A stretch of DNA of 64,000 nucleotides from NCBI RefSeq assembly GCF_014639235.1, contig NZ_BMFU01000002.1, forward strand, positions 512,351 through 576,350, given 5' to 3'. Within the stretch, counting starts at the first letter, position 1. Every line of letters starts with the position of its first letter. The notes beneath the pieces are model-generated. The model saw only the letters and a list, made by a program, of their open reading frames with translations, searched no databases and was not told the DNA's origin. The position numbers were made by a program, and so were the translations under genes. Source of the DNA: Paenibacillus silvae (GTDB taxonomy: Bacteria > Bacillota > Bacilli > Paenibacillales > Paenibacillaceae). Below are positions 17,302-27,100 of this stretch, in pieces.

Positions 17302-18657
17302 CTAATTGCTCATTCTCTTCGCGTTGATATCGCTTACAAGTTGAGCTGTGCGTTTTTTGTTTAAAGGATACAGTACGGCAATACATACAAAGACAAGAAA
17401 TAATCCGATTGCGGGTACAAGTGTTGCTAACAGGTAAATCCCTTTAAGTGTCTGCGCAGTCTGCACATGCAGTGAAGCGTTATATCCAACGGCTGCAACG
17501 GCTACGCCACCGATTCCTCCGGCTACAGCCTGGCCGACTTTGCGTGAAAAGGAATAAATGGAGTAAATCGTAGCGTCCTCTCGAAGCCCTGTCAAATACT
17601 CATGATAGTCGACCAGGTCGGTTATAAATGCCCAGCTGATCAGATTAAACAGAGCGTAACCAAACAAACCGACGGACAAAATGATCATATATTGCACCAC
17701 CGACAGATCAGGAATGAGATACAAAAGCAAATAGATCACCGTTGAAAGTAAAAATCCGGTCGCGGCGACTTCTTTTTTACCAAATTTTGCGACTAGCGGT
17801 TTAACCAAGGGCATGCCGATAAATATCGTTGCCGATTGAACGAGGCTGAGCACACTTAACAGTTGCGCGTTTCCAAAGTAATCTTTGAACAAGTACGTGT
17901 TTACAGTACCAATCAGCATGAGATTGATTAAAAATATTAATGATCCGATCAGGAAAATGATCAGCGGTTTGTTTTTCAGCAGCCCCTGTAATGTTTTCTT
18001 CAAGTTTGTGTTGGGCTTCTCGTTCTCATCCATGACAACACGTTCGATGGACAGTTTATAACATGCCATATACGACGTGATTGACAAAACTCCGAAAATG
18101 ACAGCACCCATCAGGAATCGATTGGCATTCGCTTCATTATTCACAAACATCAGCAGCGGGCCAAGCACGCCAACGATAAGCTGAGCGAGAGTTGCGCCGA
18201 GTGATCTCCAGGTGGACAGCACGGTTCGCTCTACAGGGTCTGCGGTAATAACCGAAGCCATAGAGCCGTAGGGAATATTGACCGTACTGTACAACGTTCC
18301 CCACAAGATATAAGTCACATAAGCATAGGCAAGATAGAATCCGTCGGACATTCCCGGGATGTATACAAACATAAGCACACCCGAGATGACCAGCGGGAAG
18401 GACATACGATAAATCCAGGGCTTGAACTTCCCATGCTTTGATGCTTTTCTCGTATCAATAAAACGCCCCCAGGTAATATCCGCTATGGCATCCCATAAGC
18501 GTGCTAACAAAAACAAGCCCCCCGCCGCTGCAGGATGAATATGGAATACGTCCGTGTAATACACCATTAGAAATGAAGCTACCAATGCAAAAAAGAAATC
18601 ATTCCCGAAATCGCCAAACAAATAACCGAATTTATCTTTATATCCGAATGGACGCAT
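17302..18657 (-). CDS. GPH-family glycoside/cation symporter
   Basis: The 451-residue product has 12 predicted membrane helices and the GPH-family loop RLWDAIADITWGRFIDTRK near residue 60, as in MelB, UidB and XynP. The ATG at 18655-18657 has AAAGGTGG 5 bp upstream; a GTG nine bases earlier lies within that site and is rejected. Being the first gene before a beta-glucuronidase, it probably imports glucuronides or glucuronoxylo-oligosaccharides. A perfect cre consensus lies 65 bp upstream of the start. Confidence 0.9.
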   Translation of the reverse strand: MRPFGYKDKFGYLFGDFGNDFFFALVASFLMVYYTDVFHIHPAAAGGLFLLARLWDAIADITWGRFIDTRKASKHGKFKPWIYRMSFPLVISGVLMFVYIPGMSDGFYLAYAYVTYILWGTLYSTVNIPYGSMASVITADPVERTVLSTWRSLGATLAQLIVGVLGPLLMFVNNEANANRFLMGAVIFGVLSITSYMACYKLSIERVVMDENEKPNTNLKKTLQGLLKNKPLIIFLIGSLIFLINLMLIGTVNTYLFKDYFGNAQLLSVLSLVQSATIFIGMPLVKPLVAKFGKKEVAATGFLLSTVIYLLLYLIPDLSVVQYMIILSVGLFGYALFNLISWAFITDLVDYHEYLTGLREDATIYSIYSFSRKVGQAVAGGIGGVAVAAVGYNASLHVQTAQTLKGIYLLATLVPAIGLFLVFVCIAVLYPLNKKRTAQLVSDINAKRMSN

Positions 18658-18721
18658 AGTAACCACCTTTTTTTGTTTATTTGGGCATATCTCTAAAGAT
18701 CATTGATGATATGAGACAGAA

Positions 18722-18735
18722 TGATAACGCTCTCA
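18722..18735. promoter_or_regulatory. cre site (CcpA binding), perfect consensus match
   Basis: TGATAACGCTCTCA matches the Gram-positive cre consensus TGWNANCGNTNWCA at every position. It lies between the divergent transporter (start 18657) and AraC-type regulator (start 18921), so CcpA would repress glucuronide use in the presence of glucose. Confidence 0.7.
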
Positions 18736-18920
18736 ATTTATGGAATACAATAGCTCTTTACGCAAGTTCCAGTGATGTGACCTCCTTCAAATCTATGCTT
18801 GAAATCGATTTCATGGAAAATTATAATCGGTATTATCCGTTTGATATGGTATTTTTCACAGATAAATCGGATGATTCACGTTTGATTTTAATAGGAATGA
18901 ATTGAATTGGAGGTTTTGAC

Positions 18921-20156
18921 GTGCAAAGCTTTACGGATGAACATCTGGAGTTTATATGTACGGTGGCCCATCATTTATACAATGTACCCTTCTACTATTT
19001 CGGAGAGCATAATCAACTGCTTTATCGTATTCCTGTGAATATTGAACATAATCCTCTGTTTTCCTCGGATCACGAGATGATCGCAGCATTGTTTGATGGC
19101 ACGGAGGATCGGCGGTATCCGATTATTCGGGAAACGGTCTATCTGGAGAAGTTTTTTGCTATAAACCTCTTTGCTGACGATCAGCGGATGGGACGCCTTG
19201 TCGCGGGACCTGTGATTCATTTTAAAATGACCGAGGCCATCATTCATGTCACGTTAAGTGATCTGCTAACCAAGGCCAATAACAAAGAATTGAGTTTCTA
19301 CTACGATCATGTACCCGTAATGAGTAATTACAAGTTCATCAATTTTGCGATGGTTGTTTATTTCATGCTCTATCAGGAGCAGTTAACGCTGGCCGATGTA
19401 TTGGGTAATCTGGAGAAGGATGACTGGAGAAAAGCAGCACTGGAGATCGAGCACCCGTATCATCAAATTATGGATGCGCGCCAAAATAACCTCATACACA
19501 CCGAGATGCATAAAGAGAAAAAACTGCTGGATTATATTCGGTTAGGCAGAACGGATAAAGTGCTGGAAACCTTCCATTCCATCCATAAACAAGGCAAGAA
19601 AAGCGTTCTGTCCAAAACCAGTTATGTCAGAAGCCAGAAAAATCTGGCCATCTCCCTTATTACGCTTGCAACCAGAGCAGCGGTAGAAGGTGGTGTATTT
19701 CAAGAAATTGCTTATAATCTCAGTGATCTGTATATTCTTAAACTTGAGGAGTTGACGGATAGTAAAGCGGTGGATGATTTGATGGAGGATGCCTTGCTGG
19801 ACTTTACGAAACGTGTGGAACACAGCAAAAAAAATAAATACTCCAAACCTATTAATATTTGTCAAGATTACATCTTCAATCACCTGCATGAACGGATCAC
19901 CATTGCGCGACTGGCTGAACTGACTTCACTTCATCCTAATTATTTATCCAATCTGTTCAAAAAAGAAGTAGGGATCTCCATATCCCAATTTATGTTGAAA
20001 ACCAAAATAGAAGAGGCTCAAAATTTATTGACATATTCTAATTATTCTCTGGCGGAGATCGCTACTCTTTTGAACTTTAATGATCAGAGTTATTTTGCGA
20101 AAGTGTTCAAAACCTATACAGGCTGTACGCCGAAACAATTCAAGGACCAAAAATAA
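18921..20156 (+). CDS. AraC-family regulator with long N-terminal sensor region
   Basis: The 411-residue product has a ~290-residue N-terminal region that I do not assign to a named domain. It contains FTDEHLEFICTVAHHLYNVPFYYF and looks like the PocR-like or YSIRK-type sensor regions of Paenibacillus regulators. A canonical AraC domain follows at ~305-405 (LAELTSLHPNYLSNLFKKE; IATLLNFNDQSYFAKVF). The start is GTG at 18921 with GGAGG 8 bp upstream. It is divergent from the glucuronide operon and likely controls it. Its 3' end overlaps the convergent ROK gene by 17 bp. Confidence 0.88.
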   Translation: MQSFTDEHLEFICTVAHHLYNVPFYYFGEHNQLLYRIPVNIEHNPLFSSDHEMIAALFDGTEDRRYPIIRETVYLEKFFAINLFADDQRMGRLVAGPVIHFKMTEAIIHVTLSDLLTKANNKELSFYYDHVPVMSNYKFINFAMVVYFMLYQEQLTLADVLGNLEKDDWRKAALEIEHPYHQIMDARQNNLIHTEMHKEKKLLDYIRLGRTDKVLETFHSIHKQGKKSVLSKTSYVRSQKNLAISLITLATRAAVEGGVFQEIAYNLSDLYILKLEELTDSKAVDDLMEDALLDFTKRVEHSKKNKYSKPINICQDYIFNHLHERITIARLAELTSLHPNYLSNLFKKEVGISISQFMLKTKIEEAQNLLTYSNYSLAEIATLLNFNDQSYFAKVFKTYTGCTPKQFKDQK

Positions 20157-21120
20157 CAGACGTCCTGCGGCTTGCATAAGCAGCAGCACCAATCATCCCG
20201 GCTTGTCCACCCAGCTTCGCCTGTACGATTGTACAAGCTCCTGAAGCAAGCTGTAATGAATGCTTTTGAACGGTGTCCCGAACGCTGTTGAGAAGACGGT
20301 CACCTGCTGCTGACATGCCTCCGCCTACGATAATCCGTTCCGGATTTAACAGATTGATTACGTTGGCCAGACCAAATCCAAGAATCTCTCCTGTCTCATG
20401 CATAACCTCCATGGCAAGTGTGTCGCCAAGATCGTACGCATCCGAGATCATGCGAGCTGTAATTTGGGTGTGGTCTCCCTCTACCCATTCTGTAATGATA
20501 CTAAGCTTGCCCGCATCAAGCTTATCTGTCAGCGTTCTGACCATGCCAATAGCCGATACATACCTTCCCAAGCAGCCTGAGCTTCCGCAGCGGCAAGCGC
20601 GACCCTCTCTGTACATATTCATATGACCTATTTCCCCGGCACTGGAGGTTGTACCATAGTTCACCTTGCCGTCATTGACAATACCAGACCCCAACCCGGT
20701 GCCCAATGTAATCAGTACCATGTTGCGATACCCGACACCCGCACCAAACAACCATTCACCATATAGATTTACGCGCACATCATTATCAATAAACACTGGA
20801 AACTCAAAATGCTGTTTCATGTGGTTTACCACATGAATATTCTCCCATTCAGGAAAATTAGGCGAAAAAACAGAGTTGCCCGTTTCGGGGTCCAACAATC
20901 CCGGTACACCAATTCCCATGCATTGAACTGCATCCGGCTGGATTCCGACAAGCAGCATCATCTCTTTTGCAATGTTCACCATTTTATTCAGTACATGAAT
21001 GGGGCCTTGATCTGCTTCTGTTGCATCGCTTCGTTCGTGAATTTTTTTGAATTCCGTAGTGAATACGGCAGATTTGATATTCGTACCGCCCAGATCGATC
21101 CCGATAATATATTTACTCAT
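20140..21120 (-). CDS. ROK-family sugar kinase (glucokinase-like)
   Basis: The 326-residue product has the ROK signatures: phosphate-1 motif GIDLGGTNIKSAVF at the N-terminus, GEIGHMNM, and the zinc-binding cluster CRCGSSGCLGRYVS near residue 175. Typical activity is ATP-dependent phosphorylation of glucose or an N-acylated hexosamine or mannose; no helix-turn-helix is present, so it is an enzyme, not a ROK repressor. The ATG at 21120 is chosen over an in-frame TTG 36 bp upstream because it follows GGGGAA and begins the conserved domain. Two 15-bp direct repeats (…CTACACG) lie upstream. Confidence 0.87.
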   Translation of the reverse strand: MSKYIIGIDLGGTNIKSAVFTTEFKKIHERSDATEADQGPIHVLNKMVNIAKEMMLLVGIQPDAVQCMGIGVPGLLDPETGNSVFSPNFPEWENIHVVNHMKQHFEFPVFIDNDVRVNLYGEWLFGAGVGYRNMVLITLGTGLGSGIVNDGKVNYGTTSSAGEIGHMNMYREGRACRCGSSGCLGRYVSAIGMVRTLTDKLDAGKLSIITEWVEGDHTQITARMISDAYDLGDTLAMEVMHETGEILGFGLANVINLLNPERIIVGGGMSAAGDRLLNSVRDTVQKHSLQLASGACTIVQAKLGGQAGMIGAAAYASRRTSVIFGP

Positions 21121-21233
21121 TGCAGTTCCCCGATTCTGTTTATTAGAAATATCCAATTATTACACTATAAAATCTACACGTTATTAAACCATATAAACCT
21201 ACACGATGAATATAGTCTGTCCTTCACATGTAC

Positions 21234-22322
21234 TCATTCCCATCTCCGCATTAGTTGTTCCAATGGTCCGCGGCTATGACGTTTTTTCCAATAGTATGAA
21301 AAGACAATCGCGGCAACGTAAAATATCAACGCATAGATGGTTGAGAACACCACACTACCATTTTCCAATTGTCCTGTTAATTGAAGTGGAACAAGTCCAA
21401 TCATAACATGGGCAACATAATGTGTAAGTGAAAGTTGTCCTGTGCTGATCAATGCCTGCACCGACATTCTCTCCCTCCATCTCTCGGCTACTTCAATGCA
21501 AATCACTAACATGGCAAGTGCGGATGAAGCTGCCGCGATGAAATATATCGGGTTCGGTGGCATGGGCTTGGTGCCGAATAGTGACTGCGCTCCCTCGAAG
21601 CTCAGTGTAGTGGTGAAACGATGAACCAGCCATGCGGAAACCATCTCGGTAATTACGGCAACACTTGCTGAGATCTGAAGCAGACGCACTCTGGTTTTTA
21701 GCTGAGTCAGCCAGCCAATTCTGCCCACCCACATGCCTAACAGGAAAAATGCCAGCCACGGGAAAATGGGGTGAAACCCGTTAAACAGCAGGTTGCGTGT
21801 GAATCCGCTCCATGTCCACAATATCTCATATTGATGGTAGTTCTCCGACCAGCCGTAGCTGTAGTCCAACATCATTAATTGAAGGATTGACACGATCACT
21901 GTGCCTATTGTACCGATGAGCAGATGTGAGTTGGATGTTTTGATTAACATAGCGGCAATGACAAGGAAGACCGCATAATAATGCAGAATGTCTGCACTCC
22001 AACCGATGAGTAGCAACATCATGCCTGTAACAAACAGAAATCCAGCTCTGCGAAATAGTAGTCGTTGTGTCGTTTGAAGTAGAGTCTCGCCTTCCGAAGC
22101 TCTCGCTTTGGCCGTCATTAACGCTACTCCTATGCCTGCAAGAATGACAAATAACGCAGAAGCCCGCCCTTCGAAAAGCCCTGTTATGGTCTGCAGCCAA
22201 TCCGGTCCTGCCGCTTGTGCATTCATCGCCAGCTTGTAATTGACCAGGATCATACCAATGACAGCCAGAGCTCTTGCCAAGTCCAGTCCGAAAATTCTTC
22301 CTTTTGTCGTATGTACGTTCAT
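21234..22322 (-). CDS. multi-pass membrane protein, DUF418 / heparan-alpha-glucosaminide N-acetyltransferase-like
   Basis: The 362-residue product has about 9-10 hydrophobic helices and the N-terminal sequence GRIFGLDLARALAVIGMILVNY, which is typical of DUF418 and HGSNAT-type proteins (YeiB/YxaH). The C-terminal part has LSTGQLSLTHYVAHVMIG-like sequence. These proteins may transfer acyl groups across the membrane; proof is lacking for most. The ATG at 22322 has GGGAGGT 8 bp upstream; the longer frame to 22409 is not supported. The ROK gene follows 113 bp downstream. Confidence 0.8.
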   Translation of the reverse strand: MNVHTTKGRIFGLDLARALAVIGMILVNYKLAMNAQAAGPDWLQTITGLFEGRASALFVILAGIGVALMTAKARASEGETLLQTTQRLLFRRAGFLFVTGMMLLLIGWSADILHYYAVFLVIAAMLIKTSNSHLLIGTIGTVIVSILQLMMLDYSYGWSENYHQYEILWTWSGFTRNLLFNGFHPIFPWLAFFLLGMWVGRIGWLTQLKTRVRLLQISASVAVITEMVSAWLVHRFTTTLSFEGAQSLFGTKPMPPNPIYFIAAASSALAMLVICIEVAERWRERMSVQALISTGQLSLTHYVAHVMIGLVPLQLTGQLENGSVVFSTIYALIFYVAAIVFSYYWKKRHSRGPLEQLMRRWE

Positions 22323-22464
22323 GCTGTAACCTCCCCTTCTGCATCTCAATAATGTTTGCCGTTGTAAACACAACATGAAGCATAAGGCTTGGGACAGACC
22401 TAAGGTCAAGTCATGCGCCGAACTTTTCTCAAGCGTGTTAGATCAAGGTCCTCGACACAAAAAA

Positions 22465-22483
22465 AGCCGCTAATCTGGCGGCT
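22465..22483 (-). terminator. terminator of the AraC/GyrI regulator gene
   Basis: Stem AGCCGC / GCGGCT; on the minus strand it is followed by a run of seven T's. Confidence 0.75.
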
Positions 22484-22504
22484 CTTGTCATTAGACATTT
22501 CTGT

Positions 22505-23392
22505 TTAATTGGTTATTTTGCGTACAGCAAACCAAAGTTCTGCAAATTGCCGCCCATCCTTACTTCCTGTAATTTCGAATTCCAAACCGTTCACCTGCTC
22601 ATATCCCGCCGTAGGGAGCCATTCGGTAAAGAAACGTTGGTATAACGTCTCCATGACCCCATCAAATTGATCCCAAGTAAACGGCTCGGATGGAAAGATC
22701 GCCCAAGTATACGCAGGTATACTGATTACCGTGTACCCTTCGGTTGTGCTTGTTTCCTTTTTGAAAGCACACAGCATATATGGAAATGTCTCTTCCTCCG
22801 TCGCTGTATAACTACACACCGAATGAACCTGATGATAGTGCGGATTCAAGAAATCAGGCACTCCTCCTGCATGCGCAGCAAGGCGCTCAACCTCACCATT
22901 CTCATGACTTTGCTTCCAGAAGTCAGCCGGAGTTTCTTGTCCATTTAGACTGAATATGCGCTCCATTCCAAACACTTCAAAGCTCTCTTTGGTTTCAATC
23001 CGATAATTCACAGGCTCAGCCCCTTTAATCGAGATGAGAAAGGACAGCCGCGGATAGGCTTTGAGGGCTGTTCCTTCTTCTCTAGCCTTGGCAGGATTCA
23101 CACCATGTAACGCATAGAATGCTCTTGCAAATGATACTGGAGATTCGTAGCCGTACTTGACTGCAATATCAACCACTTTGGTATCGCTGTTCTGAAGTTC
23201 GATGGCCGCCAGAGTAAGCCGCCTTCTCCTTATATACTCTGCAAGTGAAACATTAGTGATAAACGAGAACATTCGCTGAAATTGATGGGATGAGCAACAA
23301 GCACACTGAGCAACGTCTTTCAGCACAATCTCATTCGCTAGATTCATTTCAATATGATCCAAAGCGCGGTTCATTCTCATCAGCCAATCCAT
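22505..23392 (-). CDS. AraC-family regulator with GyrI-like effector-binding domain
   Basis: The 295-residue product has the reverse order of most AraC proteins: the DNA-binding domain is N-terminal (residues 8-~105; CACCSSHQFQRMFSFITNVS and DIAVKYGYESPVSFARAF), followed by a GyrI/Rob-type ligand-binding domain (~125-293; ISIPAYTWAIFPSEPFTWDQF). Such proteins sense hydrophobic compounds or drugs. GAGGAGG lies 7 bp before the ATG at 23392; an upstream extension of 22 residues is not likely. Target genes unknown; it is divergent from the urease genes but has no evident link to them. Two vicinal Cys (CACCS) lie in the first helix-turn-helix. Confidence 0.88.
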   Translation of the reverse strand: MDWLMRMNRALDHIEMNLANEIVLKDVAQCACCSSHQFQRMFSFITNVSLAEYIRRRRLTLAAIELQNSDTKVVDIAVKYGYESPVSFARAFYALHGVNPAKAREEGTALKAYPRLSFLISIKGAEPVNYRIETKESFEVFGMERIFSLNGQETPADFWKQSHENGEVERLAAHAGGVPDFLNPHYHQVHSVCSYTATEEETFPYMLCAFKKETSTTEGYTVISIPAYTWAIFPSEPFTWDQFDGVMETLYQRFFTEWLPTAGYEQVNGLEFEITGSKDGRQFAELWFAVRKITN

Positions 23393-23605
23393 CTGATCCC
23401 TCCTCTCGATCAAAGTATAGTGTTCTGTCTGTCCTGTTTCGCAACAGTTTGTGCACACTTTAGTTTCGTAATTGGATGTTGCAGAAACATATTGTCGAGT
23501 ATGACAAACATCAAGTTTAAGAATACTTTATCTGCCCTCCGTATACTACGAAATATTTTCCGTAAGTCCTCTCTGTTTGTCATCTCGCACAATTCCAATT
23601 AATGA

Positions 23606-23622
23606 TGTTATGTTATTTGACA
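23606..23622. promoter_or_regulatory. GlnR/TnrA box upstream of urease
   Basis: TGTTATGTTATTTGACA fits TGTNA-N7-TNACA exactly. It lies 85 bp upstream of the urease start and just before the -35 hexamer, a usual position for nitrogen-limitation control of urease in bacilli. Confidence 0.7.
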
Positions 23623-23629
23623 TATTTGT

Positions 23630-23658
23630 TTGACTGGAACCGATTCTCATGTTACATT
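23630..23658 (+). promoter_or_regulatory. probable urease promoter
   Basis: TTGACT and TACATT are separated by 17 bp, with 48 bp to the start codon. The -10 has four of six consensus bases. Confidence 0.45.
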
Positions 23659-23666
23659 TTCATACA
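23650..23666. promoter_or_regulatory. second GlnR/TnrA-like box
   Basis: TGTTACATTTTCATACA matches the TGTNA-N7-TNACA consensus except for one base in the right half. It overlaps the -10 and lies 44 bp (four helical turns) from the first box, an arrangement suited to repression by GlnR. Confidence 0.45.
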
Positions 23667-23706
23667 TAAGCAAGAACTGGAAATGATTACAAAGGAGCTG
23701 CTGTCT

Positions 23707-24333
23707 ATGCATTTAACGGTACAGGAACGTGAGAAATTACTGATGTATCTGGCTGCGGATATGGCTGAAAAGCGTCTAAAACGAGGCGTTCAACTGAATT
23801 ATCCGGAAGCCGCTGCTTATATTTCCGGGTTTGTTGTCGAGGGTGCACGGGATGGAAAAACAGTGAAACAGCTCATGGAAGAAGCACGTCACCTTTTAAC
23901 TGCATCACAGGTCATGGATGGTGTGGCCGAGCTGATGAGCGAGGTTCAGATTGAGGCTACATTTCCAGACGGAACGAAGCTGGTGACCGTACATGAGCCT
24001 ATTGCCCGTATAGACGGTGCGATTATACCTGGTGAATATGAATTCGCTGACGATCCTATTGTGCTGCTGCCTGACCGTAAACGCATTACGCGTTCCGTGA
24101 CCAACACGGGAGATCGACCGATTCAGGTCGGATCACATTTCCACTTTTTTGAAGCCAACCCCTCGTTATCCTTTGACCGGGAAGGCACCAAGGGCTATCG
24201 GCTGGATATCGCTTCAGGTCTTTCCGTTCGCTTCGAACCGGGAGAAACACATGAGATTACACTGGTTGAAATTGGTGGCACGAAGGAAATCTATGGTTTT
24301 GCCGGATTAACGAACGGGAGGATTGAATCATGA
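23707..24333 (+). CDS. ureAB: urease subunit gamma/beta fusion
   Basis: The 208-residue product joins a urease gamma subunit (residues 1-~100: [21 protein letters not shown] and [21 protein letters not shown]) to a beta subunit (~105-208: [41 protein letters not shown]). In most bacilli these are two genes; fused forms are known in some other lineages. The ATG at 23707 has AAAGGAG 9 bp upstream. The stop overlaps the ureC start (ATGA). With UreC it forms the nickel enzyme that hydrolyses urea to ammonia and carbamate. Confidence 0.93.
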   Translation: MHLTVQEREKLLMYLAADMAEKRLKRGVQLNYPEAAAYISGFVVEGARDGKTVKQLMEEARHLLTASQVMDGVAELMSEVQIEATFPDGTKLVTVHEPIARIDGAIIPGEYEFADDPIVLLPDRKRITRSVTNTGDRPIQVGSHFHFFEANPSLSFDREGTKGYRLDIASGLSVRFEPGETHEITLVEIGGTKEIYGFAGLTNGRIES

Positions 24334-26042
24334 ACACCATTGATCGTGCAACGTATGCAAGTATGTATGGACCTACGACAGGAGACCGGATTCGGCTCGC
24401 AGACACCTCGTTAAAGATTGAGATCGAGAAAGACTTTACCGTGTACGGAGATGAATGTGTTTTTGGCGGAGGAAAAACAGTCAGGGACGGTATGGGCCAG
24501 CACCCTCTGGCGACACGGGATGAAGGTGTGCTGGATACCGTCATTACCAACGTTGTCATTATAGACACCTGGGGCATCGTCAAAGCGGATATCGGGATCA
24601 AGGATGGCTTGATTGCGGGTATTGGGAAAGCGGGAAATCCGTTTGTAATGGATGGCGTACATCCTGATATGTATATTGGAGTGGGTACAGAGGTCATCTC
24701 TGGTGAAAATTTGATCGTGACTGCTGGCGGCGTAGACAGCCATGTCCACTTTATTTCTCCGCAGCAAATTGAGATTGCGCTGCAAAGTGGTGTTACTACG
24801 ATGATCGGCGGAGGTTCCGGGCCAGCTACAGGGACACTCGCGACCAACTGTACCTCAGGTGTGTGGCACATTGAACGAATGCTGCAGGCGCTAGATTCAC
24901 TTCCTATGAATTTTGTGATGCTCGGCCGCGGCAACAGCTCAAGGCCTGAAGCGCTGAAGGAGCAAGTGCTCGCAGGTGTCGGCGGATTGAAGATTCATGA
25001 GGATTGGGGCAGTACACCTTATGTGATTGACAAGTGTTTAAGTGTGGCCGAGCAGTATGATATTCAGGTCAATATCCACACGGATACGCTGAATGAGGCC
25101 GGATATGTAGAAGACAGCCTGCGGTCGTTTAACGGTCGTGCCATTCATACCTATCATACGGAAGGTGCGGGTGGCGGTCACGCGCCGGATTTATTACGTG
25201 TCGCTTCCATGCCTAACGTGCTGCCTTCCTCTACCAGTCCAACCATGCCTTACACCCGAAATACGGTCGATGAGCATCTGGATATGCTGATGATCTGTCA
25301 TCATCTCGATCCCAAAATTCCCGAGGATGTGGCCTTCGCCGCGTCACGAATTCGTGAAACGACGATTGGTGCGGAAGATATTTTACATGATATCGGGGCG
25401 ATCAGTATGACCAGTTCGGATTCACAGGCAATGGGTCGTGTAGGTGAAGTAGCGATTAGAACGTGGCAGACAGCGGATAAAATGAAAAAACAACGCGGTT
25501 CCCTTACCGGTGATAACCAGGCAGATAACGCGCGCGTCAAACGTTATATTGCCAAGTATACGATTAATCCGGCCATTACCCACGGCATCTCCACTTATGT
25601 AGGCTCGATTGAAGTCGGTAAAATGGCCGATCTCGTCCTCTGGAAACCCGCCTTCTTCGGCGTTAAACCGGAGCTTGTCCTTAAAGGTGGCATGATTATT
25701 CATAGTGTGATGGGAGATCCCAACTCCACCATCTCGACACCACAGCCGTACATGTACAGACCTATGTTTGGCAGCTATGGCAAGGCACGTTCAGCCATTT
25801 GTGCGACCTTTGTTTCCCAGGCTTCAATTGATGCCGGCACCCTCTCCCCTCTCGGGTTGAGCAAGTCATTAAAGCCTGTGAGTGGCTGTCGTGCAGCAAG
25901 CAAGAAAGATATGATTTTGAATGGAGAGACACCGAATATTATGGTCGATCCGAAAAATTACACCGTATCCGTGAATGGTGAAACATTGCAGTGCCTGCCA
26001 GTTGATGAACTTCCGATGGCCCAGCGCTATTTCTTGAGTTAA
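24330..26042 (+). CDS. ureC: urease alpha (catalytic) subunit
   Basis: The 570-residue product is full length and keeps all active-site features: DSHVHF (two nickel His), GLKIHEDWG with the Lys that is carbamylated and a nickel His, NIHTDTLNE and GGGHAPD (His ligands), MICHHLD (catalytic flap His), and SSDSQAMGR (nickel Asp). It overlaps ureAB by 4 bp and is followed by a terminator. No ureE, ureF, ureG, ureD/H or nickel transporter gene is present on either side, so maturation must use genes elsewhere or, as reported for B. subtilis, proceed without dedicated factors. Confidence 0.96.
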   Translation: MNTIDRATYASMYGPTTGDRIRLADTSLKIEIEKDFTVYGDECVFGGGKTVRDGMGQHPLATRDEGVLDTVITNVVIIDTWGIVKADIGIKDGLIAGIGKAGNPFVMDGVHPDMYIGVGTEVISGENLIVTAGGVDSHVHFISPQQIEIALQSGVTTMIGGGSGPATGTLATNCTSGVWHIERMLQALDSLPMNFVMLGRGNSSRPEALKEQVLAGVGGLKIHEDWGSTPYVIDKCLSVAEQYDIQVNIHTDTLNEAGYVEDSLRSFNGRAIHTYHTEGAGGGHAPDLLRVASMPNVLPSSTSPTMPYTRNTVDEHLDMLMICHHLDPKIPEDVAFAASRIRETTIGAEDILHDIGAISMTSSDSQAMGRVGEVAIRTWQTADKMKKQRGSLTGDNQADNARVKRYIAKYTINPAITHGISTYVGSIEVGKMADLVLWKPAFFGVKPELVLKGGMIIHSVMGDPNSTISTPQPYMYRPMFGSYGKARSAICATFVSQASIDAGTLSPLGLSKSLKPVSGCRAASKKDMILNGETPNIMVDPKNYTVSVNGETLQCLPVDELPMAQRYFLS

Positions 26043-26091
26043 CATGATGAGAGGTTCATCGAACTTATTCATCGCTTTATATCAATCTTCA

Positions 26092-26122
26092 AAAAAGCCC
26101 AGCTGATGCAGCTGAGCTTTTT
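26092..26122. terminator. bidirectional terminator between ureC and the SDR gene
   Basis: AAAAAGCCCAGCTG and CAGCTGAGCTTTTT pair over 13 of 14 positions around a 3-base loop, with T runs on both strands. Confidence 0.85.
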
Positions 26123-26165
26123 ACGTTTTGACTTTATTTCTAGTTGTATCATCCGATTCTTCAGA

Positions 26166-26921
26166 CTATTCCCGAATAAAGCCGCCTTCTGAATGAATCA
26201 CCTGACCCGTGATCCACGCCCCTGCTTCACTCACCAGGAAATCAATGATGTTAGCTGCATCCTCTGGTGCTCCGATTCGTCCCAATGGAAATTTGGGCAA
26301 CAGATAGTCACGAATGGAGTCATCCATCCACGTTGTATCCGTCGGCCCCGGGTTTACGGCATTTACGGTAATCTTGAGTGGTGCAAGTTCACGGGACAAG
26401 GACTTGGTAAAAGCAGAGATCGCCCCTTTGGTCGCAACATACGCTAATTCCCCTGGCATGGGTGATATATCCTGTCCAGACGTCATGTTGATAATTCTAC
26501 CCGAGGTTAGGCTGGATTTTTCGAAATCACGGGCAAAGATCGTACATAAGAGAAAAGTAGATCTCATATTAACGGCATAGTGGTTGTCCATGAGGTCAGC
26601 ATCAAAGGACTTGTAATCGGTGTTGACGCCATAAGCAGCATTATTAATCAGTATAGAGGGCTGGCCCAGCTTCTCGACTGCGCTTTCATAAACTTGCTGC
26701 GCTGCATAACGTTCAGCCAGATCGACATCCAGCGACGCACAACGCACACCCATGTCCTCTATTTCCTTGTGAAATGTTATGATCCTCTCAGGATCAGCCT
26801 TGTAATGTGTGAAGAAAATGTCGATATCTCGTGAAGCTAACTTGCGGCAAAAAGCACTTCCCATATCTCTCGGGCTGCTGGCACCGGTGATGATTGCAAT
26901 TTTTCTCTGGTTTTGAGTCAT
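26166..26921 (-). CDS. short-chain dehydrogenase/reductase (SDR)
   Basis: The 251-residue product is a classical SDR: cofactor segment ITGASSPRDMGSAF at residues 10-23 (a longer glycine loop than usual), NNAAYG near residue 94, active-site Tyr and Lys in AYVATKGA, and PGPTDTTWM after the active site. FabG-like; the substrate cannot be deduced. GAGGAGG lies 7 bp before the ATG at 26921; the longer frame to 27083 is rejected. It is divergent from an AraC regulator (start 27101), which may control it. Confidence 0.9.
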   Translation of the reverse strand: MTQNQRKIAIITGASSPRDMGSAFCRKLASRDIDIFFTHYKADPERIITFHKEIEDMGVRCASLDVDLAERYAAQQVYESAVEKLGQPSILINNAAYGVNTDYKSFDADLMDNHYAVNMRSTFLLCTIFARDFEKSSLTSGRIINMTSGQDISPMPGELAYVATKGAISAFTKSLSRELAPLKITVNAVNPGPTDTTWMDDSIRDYLLPKFPLGRIGAPEDAANIIDFLVSEAGAWITGQVIHSEGGFIRE

Positions 26922-27100
26922 TCTATTAACCTCCTCATATAAAAGACGTGTATTGTTCTCGTCAATTATAGTGAATAGAAGTGAATAATTAAACGATATT
27001 GCTTCATTTAAGGTGATTCCTCTTTCAATTCCAATCCAGATGTATTCTAATAGAGAGAGTAAAGATTTTTCTATTTTACCCATGAGGTGATTCCCGTTTG

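Noticed and set aside
18681..18905. 74-codon frame between the transporter and the AraC-type regulator
   Set aside because: No ribosome binding site, a TTG-type start, low-complexity content, and it covers the promoter region with the cre site.
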